NCBI GenBank assembly: GCA_030609245.1
Contig: JAUWCP010000016.1
Coordinates: forward strand, 1 to 21,145
DNA: 21,145 bases
DNA from: Hyphomicrobium sp.
GTDB lineage: Bacteria > Pseudomonadota > Alphaproteobacteria > Rhizobiales > Hyphomicrobiaceae
Reading direction: 5' to 3'
The notes below the pieces were generated by a model, which was not told where the DNA came from, searched no databases, and saw nothing but the letters and a program-made list of their open reading frames with translations. Made by a program: the position numbers and the translations under genes. Positions within the stretch are counted from its first letter, which is position 1. Every line of letters begins with the position of its first letter. This document shows, piece after piece, positions 1-8,815 of this stretch.

Positions 1-2235
1 GATGCCGATGCGCGGCTCGCGCAGATCGACAGGAATCATAACGTTGCGCTCAATCGTGCGCCCACCCGTTTCGCGCAGGCGCAGGATTACGGTGGCTTCG
101 AGCGGCTTGGCCGTGCGTGTGATGGGCGGCAGCGTCACAGCGATGTCGGCCTTGCCTTGCGCGTCCGTCGTCGCCTTCACGTCGAGCGGCTTGCGCACGG
201 GATCGACCCGCTCGCCGGCGTTACCGAACTTGTATCCTGGATAACCCGCGAGGTCCTTTTTCGAGGGCTTGACGACGATGTCGCCATCGATGTTGAGGTT
301 GGCGGCGGGCGGCCCATAGAGGTAACGCCCGGCGGCTTTGATGGTCTGCGTTTCCCCCGGTGCGAGGGAGGCTGTGGGTGGCTCCAGCGTCAGGTCGAGA
401 CGCTCAGGCACGAAGTCTTCGACCAAGAACGATACTTGGACGATCGGATCGCTTTGGGGATCAGCATGCAGCTTGGCGCGCCAGGTTCCTGTCATGGCAC
501 CGCCGCTGAGCATCATAGTGACGTCGCGGCCGCCTAGGCCTTCATCGGTTAACGTGTAGCGGCGGTGCTCGACACCGTCGGGGCGTGAAACAATCAGCGT
601 TACGGGAAGCGTCGCGGCCTCTCCAGTCTTGTCGCGCACAAGCGCGGCGATGTGCACGTCCTCGCCGGGGCGGTAGATGCCGCGCTCGGTATAGAGATAG
701 GCGTCGAGCGGACCGGGGGCTTCACGGCCCTTGACGCCGCGGTCGGTCAAGTCGAAGGCGCCCAACGTCAGATCGAGGAACGCGTACTCGCCGCTATCGC
801 TTTCGGCCACGAGTAACGCCGGCCGTAGGCCACCCTCGCCGCGCGCAAGGCCCGCTTCGAAGCGGGCATACCCATTGGCATCGGTTTCGGTCGTGCCGAG
901 GACCTCGTTGTTGCGGGCAATCAGCTTGACGTTCACACCTGCGGTCGGCTGGGCCTCAGCCAGCGAACGCACGAACGCGTGCACGCCGTCGTCACCGGAA
1001 AAGGCCGTCAATCCGAGGTCGGAGACGATGAACCACTGCGTAGCTTCCGAATAATAGTCATCGCGCGACTTCTGCGTGGGCTTGGCTATCGCAACATAGA
1101 CGCCGGGCTTCAGAACGCCGACGGCATCCGTCACCGGCAACGCCGTCGTAATCTCCTCGTTGAGCTTGGAAGGCACGTCCATCGTGCCCGCGAACACGCG
1201 TTCGCCCGTGCGCTCCTTTATTGCGTTGATCTCCCAGTTGGATAGCCGACGCTGGAAGTTGCCCCCGTCGAGTGCACCGATGAGATTGCGGTCGCCGATG
1301 CGATAGACCTCGATCTCCACCTTGCTCGTATTGACGGAGACGAGCGGAATGCCTTGCTGTCCGCGGCTCGGCAGAACGTAACTTTTTCCAGAGAAGCGCA
1401 CGAACGGCTTGCGGTCGGGCACGTAGACGGCAATTTCGACGTTCTTTTGCAGTTCCTCGTCGACGTCTGAAGGCAAACCAGCGCGTAAGAGCACCTCGTA
1501 GCGCTGGCCGTGCACCAAGCCATCAACGCACAATTGCTCACCTTCTGCCGTCACCCCCTGAGGGTCCTTGCCATCGATGGAAACAAACTTTGCAAAGTCG
1601 ACACGGCCCCGCGATAGCCTCTCGGAGAATTGCAGGCACAGGCGGGGCGAGACTGCCTCCGACTCCGTCTTGTAGTTGGTCATGCGGAAGCCGCGCTCAG
1701 CGCGCAAATTCTCATACGCGGTGCGAACCCGCCCGTCGTCGGACAACGCAAGGCTCGCTTTCAGCGCGTCGATGGCGGGACGCCAATAGGAGCGCCGCTG
1801 CAATGCGGCGCCAAGCACGCCAAGAGCGCGCGCTTTCTGCTGGGCAGTCCGCGCCTGCTGGTAGGCCAGGTAGGCGGCTCCCGACGCGTTAACCGGCAAG
1901 TCATAGCGCTCGCTGCCCTTATTTGGATCGACTTTGATCGCGAGCAGGGCACGGGCCAGCCCGATCCATGCCTCCGCGTCCTTGTCGTCGGCGACGACCG
2001 CTGCTGCATATGCACGCGACGCTGCGCGCGGGTCATTTGCCAGGGCGCTCTCGCCAGCGGCTCTCAGCTCGGCGGGATTTTGCCCGGGAGCCTTCCAGTT
2101 TTCTCGCAGATATTTTTCATATCGCTTCGCATCCCTCTCGACGCCTTGGTGCGCGAAGGGTCGCTCTTGTGCACTTGCGTTTATGACGGGAATGACGAGG
2201 CAAAGAGCGAGGAGAGCTTGTGCGAGAAATCGCAT
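1..2235 (-). CDS. Bacterial alpha-2-macroglobulin family protein, N-terminal 745 residues (C-terminus outside window)
   Basis: The minus frame is open from an ATG at 2235 to the left edge. It starts with a type I signal peptide (MRFLAQALLALCLVIPVINA, likely cleavage after ASA), so the protein should be exported; there is no lipobox Cys, unlike lipoprotein members such as E. coli YfhM. Residues ~45-170 are an Ala-rich helical, TPR-like stretch. Typical bacterial A2M blocks follow: an LCVDGL segment near residue 235, SYVLPSRGQQGIPLVSVN near 290, and the macroglobulin-domain hallmark GIYRPGEDVHI near residue 520. The family traps proteases in the periplasm; the thioester (CxEQ) and bait region would lie beyond position 1 and cannot be checked. 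An AAGGTG ribosome site precedes the ATG by about 8 bases. A class A PBP lies three genes upstream, which fits the known A2M-PBP1C partnership. Family assignment is firm; trapping activity is inferred. Confidence 0.9.
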   Translation of the reverse strand, partial: MRFLAQALLALCLVIPVINASAQERPFAHQGVERDAKRYEKYLRENWKAPGQNPAELRAAGESALANDPRAASRAYAAAVVADDKDAEAWIGLARALLAIKVDPNKGSERYDLPVNASGAAYLAYQQARTAQQKARALGVLGAALQRRSYWRPAIDALKASLALSDDGRVRTAYENLRAERGFRMTNYKTESEAVSPRLCLQFSERLSRGRVDFAKFVSIDGKDPQGVTAEGEQLCVDGLVHGQRYEVLLRAGLPSDVDEELQKNVEIAVYVPDRKPFVRFSGKSYVLPSRGQQGIPLVSVNTSKVEIEVYRIGDRNLIGALDGGNFQRRLSNWEINAIKERTGERVFAGTMDVPSKLNEEITTALPVTDAVGVLKPGVYVAIAKPTQKSRDDYYSEATQWFIVSDLGLTAFSGDDGVHAFVRSLAEAQPTAGVNVKLIARNNEVLGTTETDANGYARFEAGLARGEGGLRPALLVAESDSGEYAFLDLTLGAFDLTDRGVKGREAPGPLDAYLYTERGIYRPGEDVHIAALVRDKTGEAATLPVTLIVSRPDGVEHRRYTLTDEGLGGRDVTMMLSGGAMTGTWRAKLHADPQSDPIVQVSFLVEDFVPERLDLTLEPPTASLAPGETQTIKAAGRYLYGPPAANLNIDGDIVVKPSKKDLAGYPGYKFGNAGERVDPVRKPLDVKATTDAQGKADIAVTLPPITRTAKPLEATVILRLRETGGRTIERNVMIPVDLREPRIGI

Positions 2236-2394
2236 GGGTGGCACCTTCGGGGGCTGTGCCGGAATCGATCCAAGGGCATTATGAGCAAAGGGAGTGTTGC
2301 GCATAGATCAACAAACGCCAATGTCCGAACAACGGCGATAACAATGGAAATACCGCGAGTTCCCGCTGCTTGCGGCCTTATTTCGTGATGCAGG

Positions 2395-2428
2395 AAAAAA
2401 GACGAGGCCGGATCAATGATCCGGCCTC
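2395..2428 (-). terminator. Rho-independent terminator after the 189-residue gene
   Basis: A perfect 11-bp stem (GAGGCCGGATC at 2404-2414, GATCCGGCCTC at 2418-2428) encloses a 3-base loop. Read on the minus strand it is followed by GTC and six T (2395-2400). It sits 38 bases beyond the stop at 2467 and upstream of the alpha-2-macroglobulin gene, so the latter probably has its own promoter in 2236-2394. Confidence 0.88.
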
Positions 2429-2466
2429 TGAAAAACGTCTCAATGCGCGTTGTACGTAACGGCGAA

Positions 2467-3036
2467 CTACTGTCGCGGCGACGTCTGTCTCGATTCCTGA
2501 TTTGCGCCAGCGATGGTGGTCAGCTGCGAGGCGAGAGCGACGGTGAGCGGCATATTGATCCTGACCGGTTCGGCTGCTCGCCAAATGCGCTCGAAGGAGT
2601 TGCGTGCCAGTTCTGCTGTCTGCGCGCACCCTGCCACGTAGTATTCGAGCGAGTCGCGCTTCTGCGGATCGCGGCGCATGCTGTCTCCGATCCATGCGCA
2701 CATCGGTCCCAGCACCAGTTGCTCATGAACTGCGAGGAGACGGGGATCGCGGAAAACGCGGCAGTCACCGGGTAGATCTGCCGCCTGGTCGGGCTTCAGC
2801 ACACTGAAGATTGTGCGAAGGGCAATGCCCGCCGCGGCCATTTGCGAGGCGAGAGATAGAAGCGATTGTGCAACGGGGCTATTCGGAGAGCGTGCAATGA
2901 GCAAGTAGCAGCCATCTTTCGCTTCCAGTTTGGATGCGGTGCGGCGCTCTATATCCTTGCTGATGAATTCGTTGAGCTTTGCAACCTTCTCTTCACTCGA
3001 CACGCAAATGGAGGGTGAGGAGTTCTTCAGTGGCAT
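2467..3036 (-). CDS. Hypothetical protein, 189 residues
   Basis: I do not recognise this family. The ATG at 3036 is preferred over one 30 bases upstream because AAGGGGA lies 8 bases before it. The protein has no signal peptide or membrane helix. It contains a charged N-terminal helix (residues ~15-40, EEKVAKLNEFISKDIERR), a possible beta strand CYLLIARS (43-50), a helix, and a second strand near ALRTIFSVL (72-80). Cysteines lie at 11, 43, 92, 113 and 137. The alternating helix-strand pattern suggests a small alpha/beta cytoplasmic domain, but that is a guess. It lies 140 bases after the 879-residue membrane protein on the same strand and ends at a strong terminator, so it may be the last gene of that unit or monocistronic. 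Confidence 0.75.
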   Translation of the reverse strand: MPLKNSSPSICVSSEEKVAKLNEFISKDIERRTASKLEAKDGCYLLIARSPNSPVAQSLLSLASQMAAAGIALRTIFSVLKPDQAADLPGDCRVFRDPRLLAVHEQLVLGPMCAWIGDSMRRDPQKRDSLEYYVAGCAQTAELARNSFERIWRAAEPVRINMPLTVALASQLTTIAGANQESRQTSPRQ

Positions 3037-3176
3037 AAGCACAGTCCCCTTTGTTGCCCGGCTCACGACGAGCGAAAACGGTTGCGAGCGGAGCTATTGG
3101 TGTTGGGCTCCATTAAGCGGGTATTTAGGTTAATCAAGTGTTGAGCACCGCGGCGGTGGCCTGGGCGTTTTGTCGC

Positions 3177-5816
3177 TCACTCCATCGTTTTGCGTAAGAT
3201 CAGTGGAGGCTCGAATTCGGCCGGTTCCTCGACGAAATTGAGACCGTCCACAGTCGGGTCAGTCGATTGTGCTCCGTTTGACGTTTGAGTGAGGGCGGAC
3301 AGAGTTAGCTCCAACTGCGGTTGTTCGCTCACCACCTGGCCTCGAACCCGTATCTTTCCAGCTAAGCTCGTCAAGGCGTCGGGCAGCGATGCCTGGCTGA
3401 TCGGAACATGAAACGTTGCCGTCTCACGGCGCAGCTCGATGCCAATCGTAGACGGAGCATTGTCAGACTCGGCGTGTTGCTGCTGCAAAGTCTCAATCGT
3501 TGTCGTTATGCCGTCGGCGAGACATTCTTTCACGTGGCCCTTGGCGGAGGAGTGCGGCGCGGGAAACGGCACAATGATGTCGGTCGAGCGCTGCTCGTCT
3601 AAACACGCGGCGTCGGCGGGCATTGCGTTGCCGTTTGCCGCCGGTTCGATCTCGGTGTCGGGCTCGGCGTCGGGCTCGTTGTATGCCTCTTCGTCGAGGT
3701 CTCGATAGGTCGCGAGCTCGGCTTCAGCCTGCGGGGCATACGATCCAAAGCGCTCGCGCAAGGCCGGATCGATGGGCTTGCGAGGGCGATGATCAGAACT
3801 ACCTTGCGCGGCCTGCGGCAAGTCGATGTCGAATTTACCGTTGGCCGTTTCGTGCTTCATGTGGCGCTCGGCACCATTCATGGCATCGCGCAAATGCGTT
3901 GTTTCCAGCACGGGCTCTAGGTCACGCTCGGTGAGCTCGATGCCGTCCACTCGCTTCGCGTCGTCGCGTGTCGTCTCGACCGTTTCGACCGTCTCGATCG
4001 CTTCCGCCGTTGGCTGGGTGTGGCGCCGTTCTGCTTCGATGCGACCGGCCGCGCCCATCACGGCGCCGAGGATCAGCTCCGGCCACGCCCCGCTCTTGAA
4101 CGCATAGATGCGAAATGCCGGTGTTTCGTCCTCGTTATGGTCAGATAGAAACAGGCCCTTCAGTCTGCGCCACGCCCTGGGGAATGGTGCCATCCGCTGG
4201 TCGCGGTAGCATTCGATGAACTTGCTGCCCTGACGGCGAAGCTTGCGTTGCGCGACTAGAGAAGGGGTCAGCTTCCAGGGTCGCGTCAGAACGCCTTGAC
4301 CTTCGAGCGCGTAGCACAGGTTGGCGAGCGTCTGCGCATCGAGCCGCAACTGCTCTCTTAGCGGATAATCGCGTGGTGCATTCAGCGGTACCGCCACATA
4401 GTAGGTCCCGCCGGACTCGAAGATGACCTCGCGGAACACGTCGAATGTGCGCCGTAGCTCGTGATTGTGGATTTCGTTGAAGCGCGAAAGAATTGGAAAC
4501 ACGGGGCCACGTTCTGCCGCAATCATGCTTTCGCGCGTTGCGACGAAGCGATTCATTGGCCGGCTGATAGACACGAGCAGCAGACATAGATCGACAAAGA
4601 AGGCGATGCCCAAGGGGATGTAGTCGCGTTGTGACAGGCCGACTGTTTCGTTGGCCAAGGCGCGCAAGGAAGCCGGGTTCTCAACCGACTGGACCGCTTT
4701 TTGCTGCAACTGGCGCAGCTCCTCCGCCGAGAGTGGCAGCTCAAATGATAACAGCCCAAAAAGGGTTGCGCTCAGGCGCCGGAAGGCCTCGATGGTGGCT
4801 TCTGAGCCTTCGACGGCAGCGATCTTGGGCTTCTCCAAGTTCGGCAGTTGGTCGATCGCGCGCACGACACCGCGCAGCGTATGCTGGAGCTGCGGGTCAG
4901 GGCACGAGATCGTACGGCCGCGGCCGTTGGGGACCGTAGTGCGCTCGGCACGGTCGGCGAGATCGGCGCGGATCTGGCGTAATTGCGGATCTGTGCGGAA
5001 CGCGTTGAAGCCCGTCACTGTCAAATCGAGCCTGCGCCCGAGAGATCGCATGAACTCGTTACGCGTGCCTGACTTGGGATCGACAATCGAGGGATCGTCG
5101 CTGACGATCTTGGCAAGCTCGCCGTCAAGGGCTGCCATATCGCTCTTCACGACGCCGACGCGCCCCTTGACGAAGTTGGAGGCGAACAGGAAGCGTTCGG
5201 CGTCCTCATCGCGCATTTTGCGGCGTGGACCATCGCCTGGCGAGCTGTTGGGGCATGAGGTCCCCTTGGTGCGCTCCAGCTCGGCCTTCTCGGCCGAAAT
5301 TGCGGACAACTGAATAAGCGTGGTCTGGAGCTGCTCCAGCCGCGTCGAGGCGGCGTGCAGGGACGATTGCACCTGCCCAACGGCGCTTTCGGCGGAGCGC
5401 GCGGCCTCAGAGCGACTTTCCAGCACCTTCCAGTAGAAGCCGAAACCAAAACCGATGGAGATGATCGTCAAGAACAGATAGCCGCCGACATATGCGCCCT
5501 TGGTGAACCAATCGAGCGGCGCGAACAATTGGTCCAGCAACCACACGATCATCGTCATCAGCATGGCCACCGAGAATCCGATGATCACTTTGTGGGTGAT
5601 TGGTAGTGAGCCCATGTTCGACTGAATGAGCTCGAGCATGCCGACGTAGGTCGCAACCCATGACAGCGACGCCAGTCCGGTGATCAGGACGATTTTTGTC
5701 CAGTCGCGCCGCGGCTTCTCGGGCTCGTCCCATTCTTCGGCTCGGTCTAAAGGAACGCTGAGACCCTCACTGGGCCTCCTTGTGCGCGTCCGCGACGCGC
5801 CCGACGTGAACGCCAT
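3177..5816 (-). CDS. Polytopic membrane protein with periplasmic coiled-coil region and long acidic cytoplasmic tail, 879 residues
   Basis: No family recognised. Four hydrophobic segments are visible at about 41-63, 77-97, 108-129 and 399-417. The Arg-rich N-terminus (residues 9-40) suggests it stays in the cytoplasm, which would put residues ~130-398 in the periplasm. That part is rich in heptad-like helices (about 135-185, SEAARSAESAVGQVQSSL) and carries two Cys in matching Ser-Cys-Pro contexts (C188, C305) that could form a disulfide. Residues ~418-590 look like a folded cytoplasmic domain (FREVIFESGGTYYVAVPLN near 461-479). Residues ~595-879 are low-complexity and acidic, with short repeats (ETVETVETT, EPDAEPDTEIEP). 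The start at 5816 has only a modest AGGT ribosome site. It lies between a class A PBP and the 189-residue gene on the same strand, so an envelope scaffold or sensor role is plausible but unproven. Confidence 0.88.
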   Translation of the reverse strand: MAFTSGASRTRTRRPSEGLSVPLDRAEEWDEPEKPRRDWTKIVLITGLASLSWVATYVGMLELIQSNMGSLPITHKVIIGFSVAMLMTMIVWLLDQLFAPLDWFTKGAYVGGYLFLTIISIGFGFGFYWKVLESRSEAARSAESAVGQVQSSLHAASTRLEQLQTTLIQLSAISAEKAELERTKGTSCPNSSPGDGPRRKMRDEDAERFLFASNFVKGRVGVVKSDMAALDGELAKIVSDDPSIVDPKSGTRNEFMRSLGRRLDLTVTGFNAFRTDPQLRQIRADLADRAERTTVPNGRGRTISCPDPQLQHTLRGVVRAIDQLPNLEKPKIAAVEGSEATIEAFRRLSATLFGLLSFELPLSAEELRQLQQKAVQSVENPASLRALANETVGLSQRDYIPLGIAFFVDLCLLLVSISRPMNRFVATRESMIAAERGPVFPILSRFNEIHNHELRRTFDVFREVIFESGGTYYVAVPLNAPRDYPLREQLRLDAQTLANLCYALEGQGVLTRPWKLTPSLVAQRKLRRQGSKFIECYRDQRMAPFPRAWRRLKGLFLSDHNEDETPAFRIYAFKSGAWPELILGAVMGAAGRIEAERRHTQPTAEAIETVETVETTRDDAKRVDGIELTERDLEPVLETTHLRDAMNGAERHMKHETANGKFDIDLPQAAQGSSDHRPRKPIDPALRERFGSYAPQAEAELATYRDLDEEAYNEPDAEPDTEIEPAANGNAMPADAACLDEQRSTDIIVPFPAPHSSAKGHVKECLADGITTTIETLQQQHAESDNAPSTIGIELRRETATFHVPISQASLPDALTSLAGKIRVRGQVVSEQPQLELTLSALTQTSNGAQSTDPTVDGLNFVEEPAEFEPPLILRKTME

Positions 5817-6041
5817 TGGGTGACCTGCTCAACTCTTCGCAGCAAGAGATGACTGGTCGAGCCGGCACATGAGATGTGCAGGACCGCTCAGCCACCAAAC
5901 GTGCGAAACGCCTCTTTCGCCTTCAGTGTCTGCCCATCGGCCCCGGTTGTGTGATCCAGGTTTTTCGTATGTGTGATTTTTGTCGTGAGTGGGGCGCTGA
6001 GGTGACGAAAGACGGCAGGAGGTGAATTCTGCTGCGTTGCG

Positions 6042-8525
6042 TTAGTTGGATTTGAGGTTGCGTTTGAGCTCTTCGGCCGCCGTCAGGGCGCGAGCTGGTT
6101 GTCGCAACACGGAGGCTGACGGCGCACGTCGGCGGCGCGGTGCCAAGTCTAGGCGTGGGTTCGCCTTAGCGTGCTGTTCCAGATCGGTGAGCAGTACTTC
6201 AAGCAAGGGTGCCGCCACTTGCGATGAATGAAGACGCCGCGCCCACGGTTCACGGACCGATCCCGTACCCACAACGACCACGTAGGAATAGGCTGCGCCG
6301 TTCGTAAACTGCAGGCCGCCTGCAATCCACGCATCAACTGTGGCGTTGGGATCTTCGGTCACTTGGGTGCCGGTTTTGGCGAAATGCAGCAGGAGGTCCT
6401 TGCGCCGCGGTGCGCACCAGGCGTGGAGGCTCTTTAGCGTGCCGACTGCCTGCCCGCCGGCCCGATAGCAAAGCGGGGCCTGGAGCAAGGCCTTCAGCAG
6501 GGCGCGCCCTCCGGGCTTGATGACCTTGTCAGGGACGATCTCACCTTCGCCGCCACGCGCCGCCTTGGCCGCACCCTCCAAGCTCGTATAGTCGTAGGTC
6601 TTGACCAGAGACGGCAAGGGTACCGGTGTCCTGCCCCGGCCGATCAGACTTCCTAGTACCGTACCGGCCAGTTGATGCACGCGCCGCGGTGCCGCCGCGA
6701 CCTGGCCGAGCACTACCGCGGTCGACGGGGGCGTCCCTTCTCCAAGCGCGTTGGGCGGCGGCATGGTGAAGCCGAGTTGGTCAATGAGCTTGGCTACGCT
6801 TCTCTGTCCCACGCGCGCGGTTCGGCGCAGCAGCGGATCGTTCAGCGAGCAAGCGAACGAAACGATTGCCTTGCGACCGTACCGTTTCGATCCGTGCCGA
6901 CACGTCTCAAGGCCGCGAGCCGGCGCCTGTGTATCGACGTAGAGAGACTGCGTTGTGTCACGCCGCGTATTGGCAATGGCGATTGCGGCAATGATCTTTC
7001 CAATGGATGCCACCATGCGGCTCTCTCGCGTGATGTCGTAAAGGCCTGTGGCGGTGTTGCGCGCGAAGGGTGAGCCAAAATAGGCCGCAGTTTCACCGGT
7101 TTCGAAGTAGCGCACGATCTCGCCTGATGCATTGGCGGCAACCACGATCACGCTCGGGATCTTCCTGTCTCGCGTGACCTTGGCGTGATCGAGCGTGTAG
7201 CCAACGTCGATTCTGTCGCCCCATTTCGTATCGAGCTTCGCAAGCTGGGCGGCCATCTTGGTCCTGAACGCGAGATTTTCACCTGCGGCAAACGTCGTCG
7301 TTACGCCGCGCACGTGGTCGCGCCAGGCAAATCCATAGGACTGCTTCATCTCCTCGCGAATGCCGTAGCGGGCCGACGGCATCAACGCATTGGCGCGGAT
7401 GATCGGATTGGCTTGGGCGCGTCGCGCAAGCGCCGGCACGTGGCGATCGAGCGCCTCTTGCAGTTTGGGGCGAACCTTGGGATCGGGCGGGCCGCCGGCC
7501 AGCGCAATAAGATCGAACACGACCTGCCTTTGCAGCGCCTCGTCTGTGATTAACCGCTGGGCGCACGTCCGCGCGCGCACTTCCGTCAGATAGCGCCAGC
7601 GGTCGAGCCGCACCTCGTTTAGCCGCTCGCTGCCCTCAAGCAGGATAATTGGGCGGTTCACCGCCGAGGCCAGTACAAACTGCTCCGCGATGCTTAAGTC
7701 CTTCGCCTCCTTGCCGAAGACGATGCGGCTCGTCACCTCGATGCCGTGCAAGGGGGAGCCGCCCGTACGTTGGGCCAGCCACAGGTGGTTTGCAGCCCAT
7801 TGCTTCAGGGCTGTCTGATCGCCGCCGCGCGTCAGTTCGTAGTAGACAACGGGCGCAAGCCACCATTCACCGACCTTGCGCTTGAGCTTGGCCAAGCCGC
7901 CTTCGCCCACGTGCGGTGGGGTCTTGTAGATCACGCGCACGAATTGCATCGCAAGCGTTGACCCGCCGACGCCGAAGTTCAGTTTCTGGGTGGCGATCGA
8001 GCGGCGCAACGCCGAAATCGGGATCTTGAGCACGCCAGCAAGATCGATCCCGAAGGGGTTGAGCAGGCCGCCAACGTTTCGGTCCTCGTGAAATACGAGG
8101 CATTGCCAGTAGTGCTCGGGCACTTCGCGAACGGGGATCGACTTGTGGTCGGGATTGGCGACGTAGTCACCGAGTTCGATCGCCTCGCCGGTGTAATTCA
8201 CATCGCGCAGGCTATCGAGGCGGGGATCGAAGGTGCCGACAAAATTGCCCTCTGCGTCGTATATGGCGGTCGCAAGCCAGCGCTCCGCGTCATAGCGCAG
8301 CTTTTCGCCGAGTGCGTAGTGGCCGACAAATCCGCGTATCGGGGCAACGACGTAGACAAGCGCGATTGCAAAGAGAACATAGAAGAGCGCTGCGCTTGTG
8401 AGATAGCGCAAAGGCCCCAGCCGGGGATTGAAAGCCACCCAGTCGAGAAGCACTTGAAGGATGCGGAACGGCAAGAGCACCAGAAGCTCTAGCGCGCGCG
8501 CGAGCACACGAAATACGGCTAACAT
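6042..8525 (-). CDS. Divergent class A penicillin-binding protein (GT51 transglycosylase plus transpeptidase), PBP1C-like, 827 residues
   Basis: This is a bifunctional peptidoglycan synthase anchored by one helix (about 43-64) after an amphipathic Leu-rich N-terminus. Glycosyltransferase landmarks are E147-D148, GGSTLAMQ (187-194) and the K-x-x-E element with E220. The first motif departs from the usual EDxxFxxHxGxD: here it is EDRNVGGLLNPFGID, with Phe replaced, the His missing and extra residues. Transpeptidase landmarks are S507-I-G-K510 (SxxK, nucleophile S507), S560-L-N562 (SxN) and K717-T-G719, so penicillin binding should be intact. The tail is short and Arg-rich (APRRRRAP), without a clear PBP1C C-terminal domain. 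No ribosome site is visible before ATG 8525, so that start is the weakest part of the call. It is followed by the 879-residue membrane protein after 225 bases with no terminator. Confidence 0.9.
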   Translation of the reverse strand: MLAVFRVLARALELLVLLPFRILQVLLDWVAFNPRLGPLRYLTSAALFYVLFAIALVYVVAPIRGFVGHYALGEKLRYDAERWLATAIYDAEGNFVGTFDPRLDSLRDVNYTGEAIELGDYVANPDHKSIPVREVPEHYWQCLVFHEDRNVGGLLNPFGIDLAGVLKIPISALRRSIATQKLNFGVGGSTLAMQFVRVIYKTPPHVGEGGLAKLKRKVGEWWLAPVVYYELTRGGDQTALKQWAANHLWLAQRTGGSPLHGIEVTSRIVFGKEAKDLSIAEQFVLASAVNRPIILLEGSERLNEVRLDRWRYLTEVRARTCAQRLITDEALQRQVVFDLIALAGGPPDPKVRPKLQEALDRHVPALARRAQANPIIRANALMPSARYGIREEMKQSYGFAWRDHVRGVTTTFAAGENLAFRTKMAAQLAKLDTKWGDRIDVGYTLDHAKVTRDRKIPSVIVVAANASGEIVRYFETGETAAYFGSPFARNTATGLYDITRESRMVASIGKIIAAIAIANTRRDTTQSLYVDTQAPARGLETCRHGSKRYGRKAIVSFACSLNDPLLRRTARVGQRSVAKLIDQLGFTMPPPNALGEGTPPSTAVVLGQVAAAPRRVHQLAGTVLGSLIGRGRTPVPLPSLVKTYDYTSLEGAAKAARGGEGEIVPDKVIKPGGRALLKALLQAPLCYRAGGQAVGTLKSLHAWCAPRRKDLLLHFAKTGTQVTEDPNATVDAWIAGGLQFTNGAAYSYVVVVGTGSVREPWARRLHSSQVAAPLLEVLLTDLEQHAKANPRLDLAPRRRRAPSASVLRQPARALTAAEELKRNLKSN

Positions 8526-8615
8526 CTCGGCTGCAAAGCTGTGAACAATGGCGCACGCGCGCCTGCACGCTCTGCTCGTAACCGACCATTATGGCGGTTT
8601 TGGCCCGTCTAAAGC

Positions 8616-8635
8616 AGCGCTGCCTTGGCAGCGCT
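8616..8635 (-). terminator. Perfect hairpin, possible weak terminator of the 33-residue frame
   Basis: AGCGCTGC and GCAGCGCT pair perfectly around a CTTG/CAAG loop. On the minus strand the stem is followed by GCTTTAG, a very short T run. It lies 20 bases after the TAA at 8655 and about 90 bases before the PBP start. The stem is clear; the terminator role is only possible. Confidence 0.4.
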
Positions 8636-8654
8636 ACGCGTGTCTGTTCGTCCG

Positions 8655-8756
8655 TTACAAAGTCTGCAGCAAGACGAACAAGCCCACGCCAACCGCTGGC
8701 CCTAACACGGTCGCCAAGACCAACATCATGAACGACTTTCCAACCATGATACTCAT
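8655..8756 (-). CDS. Candidate 33-residue single-helix membrane peptide
   Basis: The frame reads MSIMVGKSFMML followed by an unbroken hydrophobic run (VLATVLGPAVGVGLFVLL) and ends LQTL-stop. One Lys near the N-terminus and a ~22-residue apolar stretch are what a small inner-membrane peptide looks like. It is followed by a perfect hairpin. Against it, the ribosome site is poor: a GGGG sits directly before the ATG with almost no spacing. Chance hydrophobic frames of this size are common, so I rate it as a candidate only. Confidence 0.35.
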   Translation of the reverse strand: MSIMVGKSFMMLVLATVLGPAVGVGLFVLLQTL

Positions 8757-8815
8757 ACCCCGCACAACTCGTCGCTCGATAAGCTGCTTGGCACCCCCAT
8801 GCCCTGACGTGCAGC

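Noticed and set aside
3114..3135. Two TTAA elements upstream of the 189-residue gene as a CtrA box
   Set aside because: The spacing is 13 bases, not 7.
4651..5313. Plus-strand 220-codon frame
   Set aside because: Antisense shadow of the 879-residue membrane protein, Arg/Ser-rich with no ribosome site.
5865..5879. GCACAT-GAG-ATGTGC dyad, with a similar GCACA...TGTGC at 16708-16722, each upstream of an envelope gene
   Set aside because: The arms differ in spacing and distance from the genes (49 and 101 bases), and short dyads like this arise by chance; only two copies seen.
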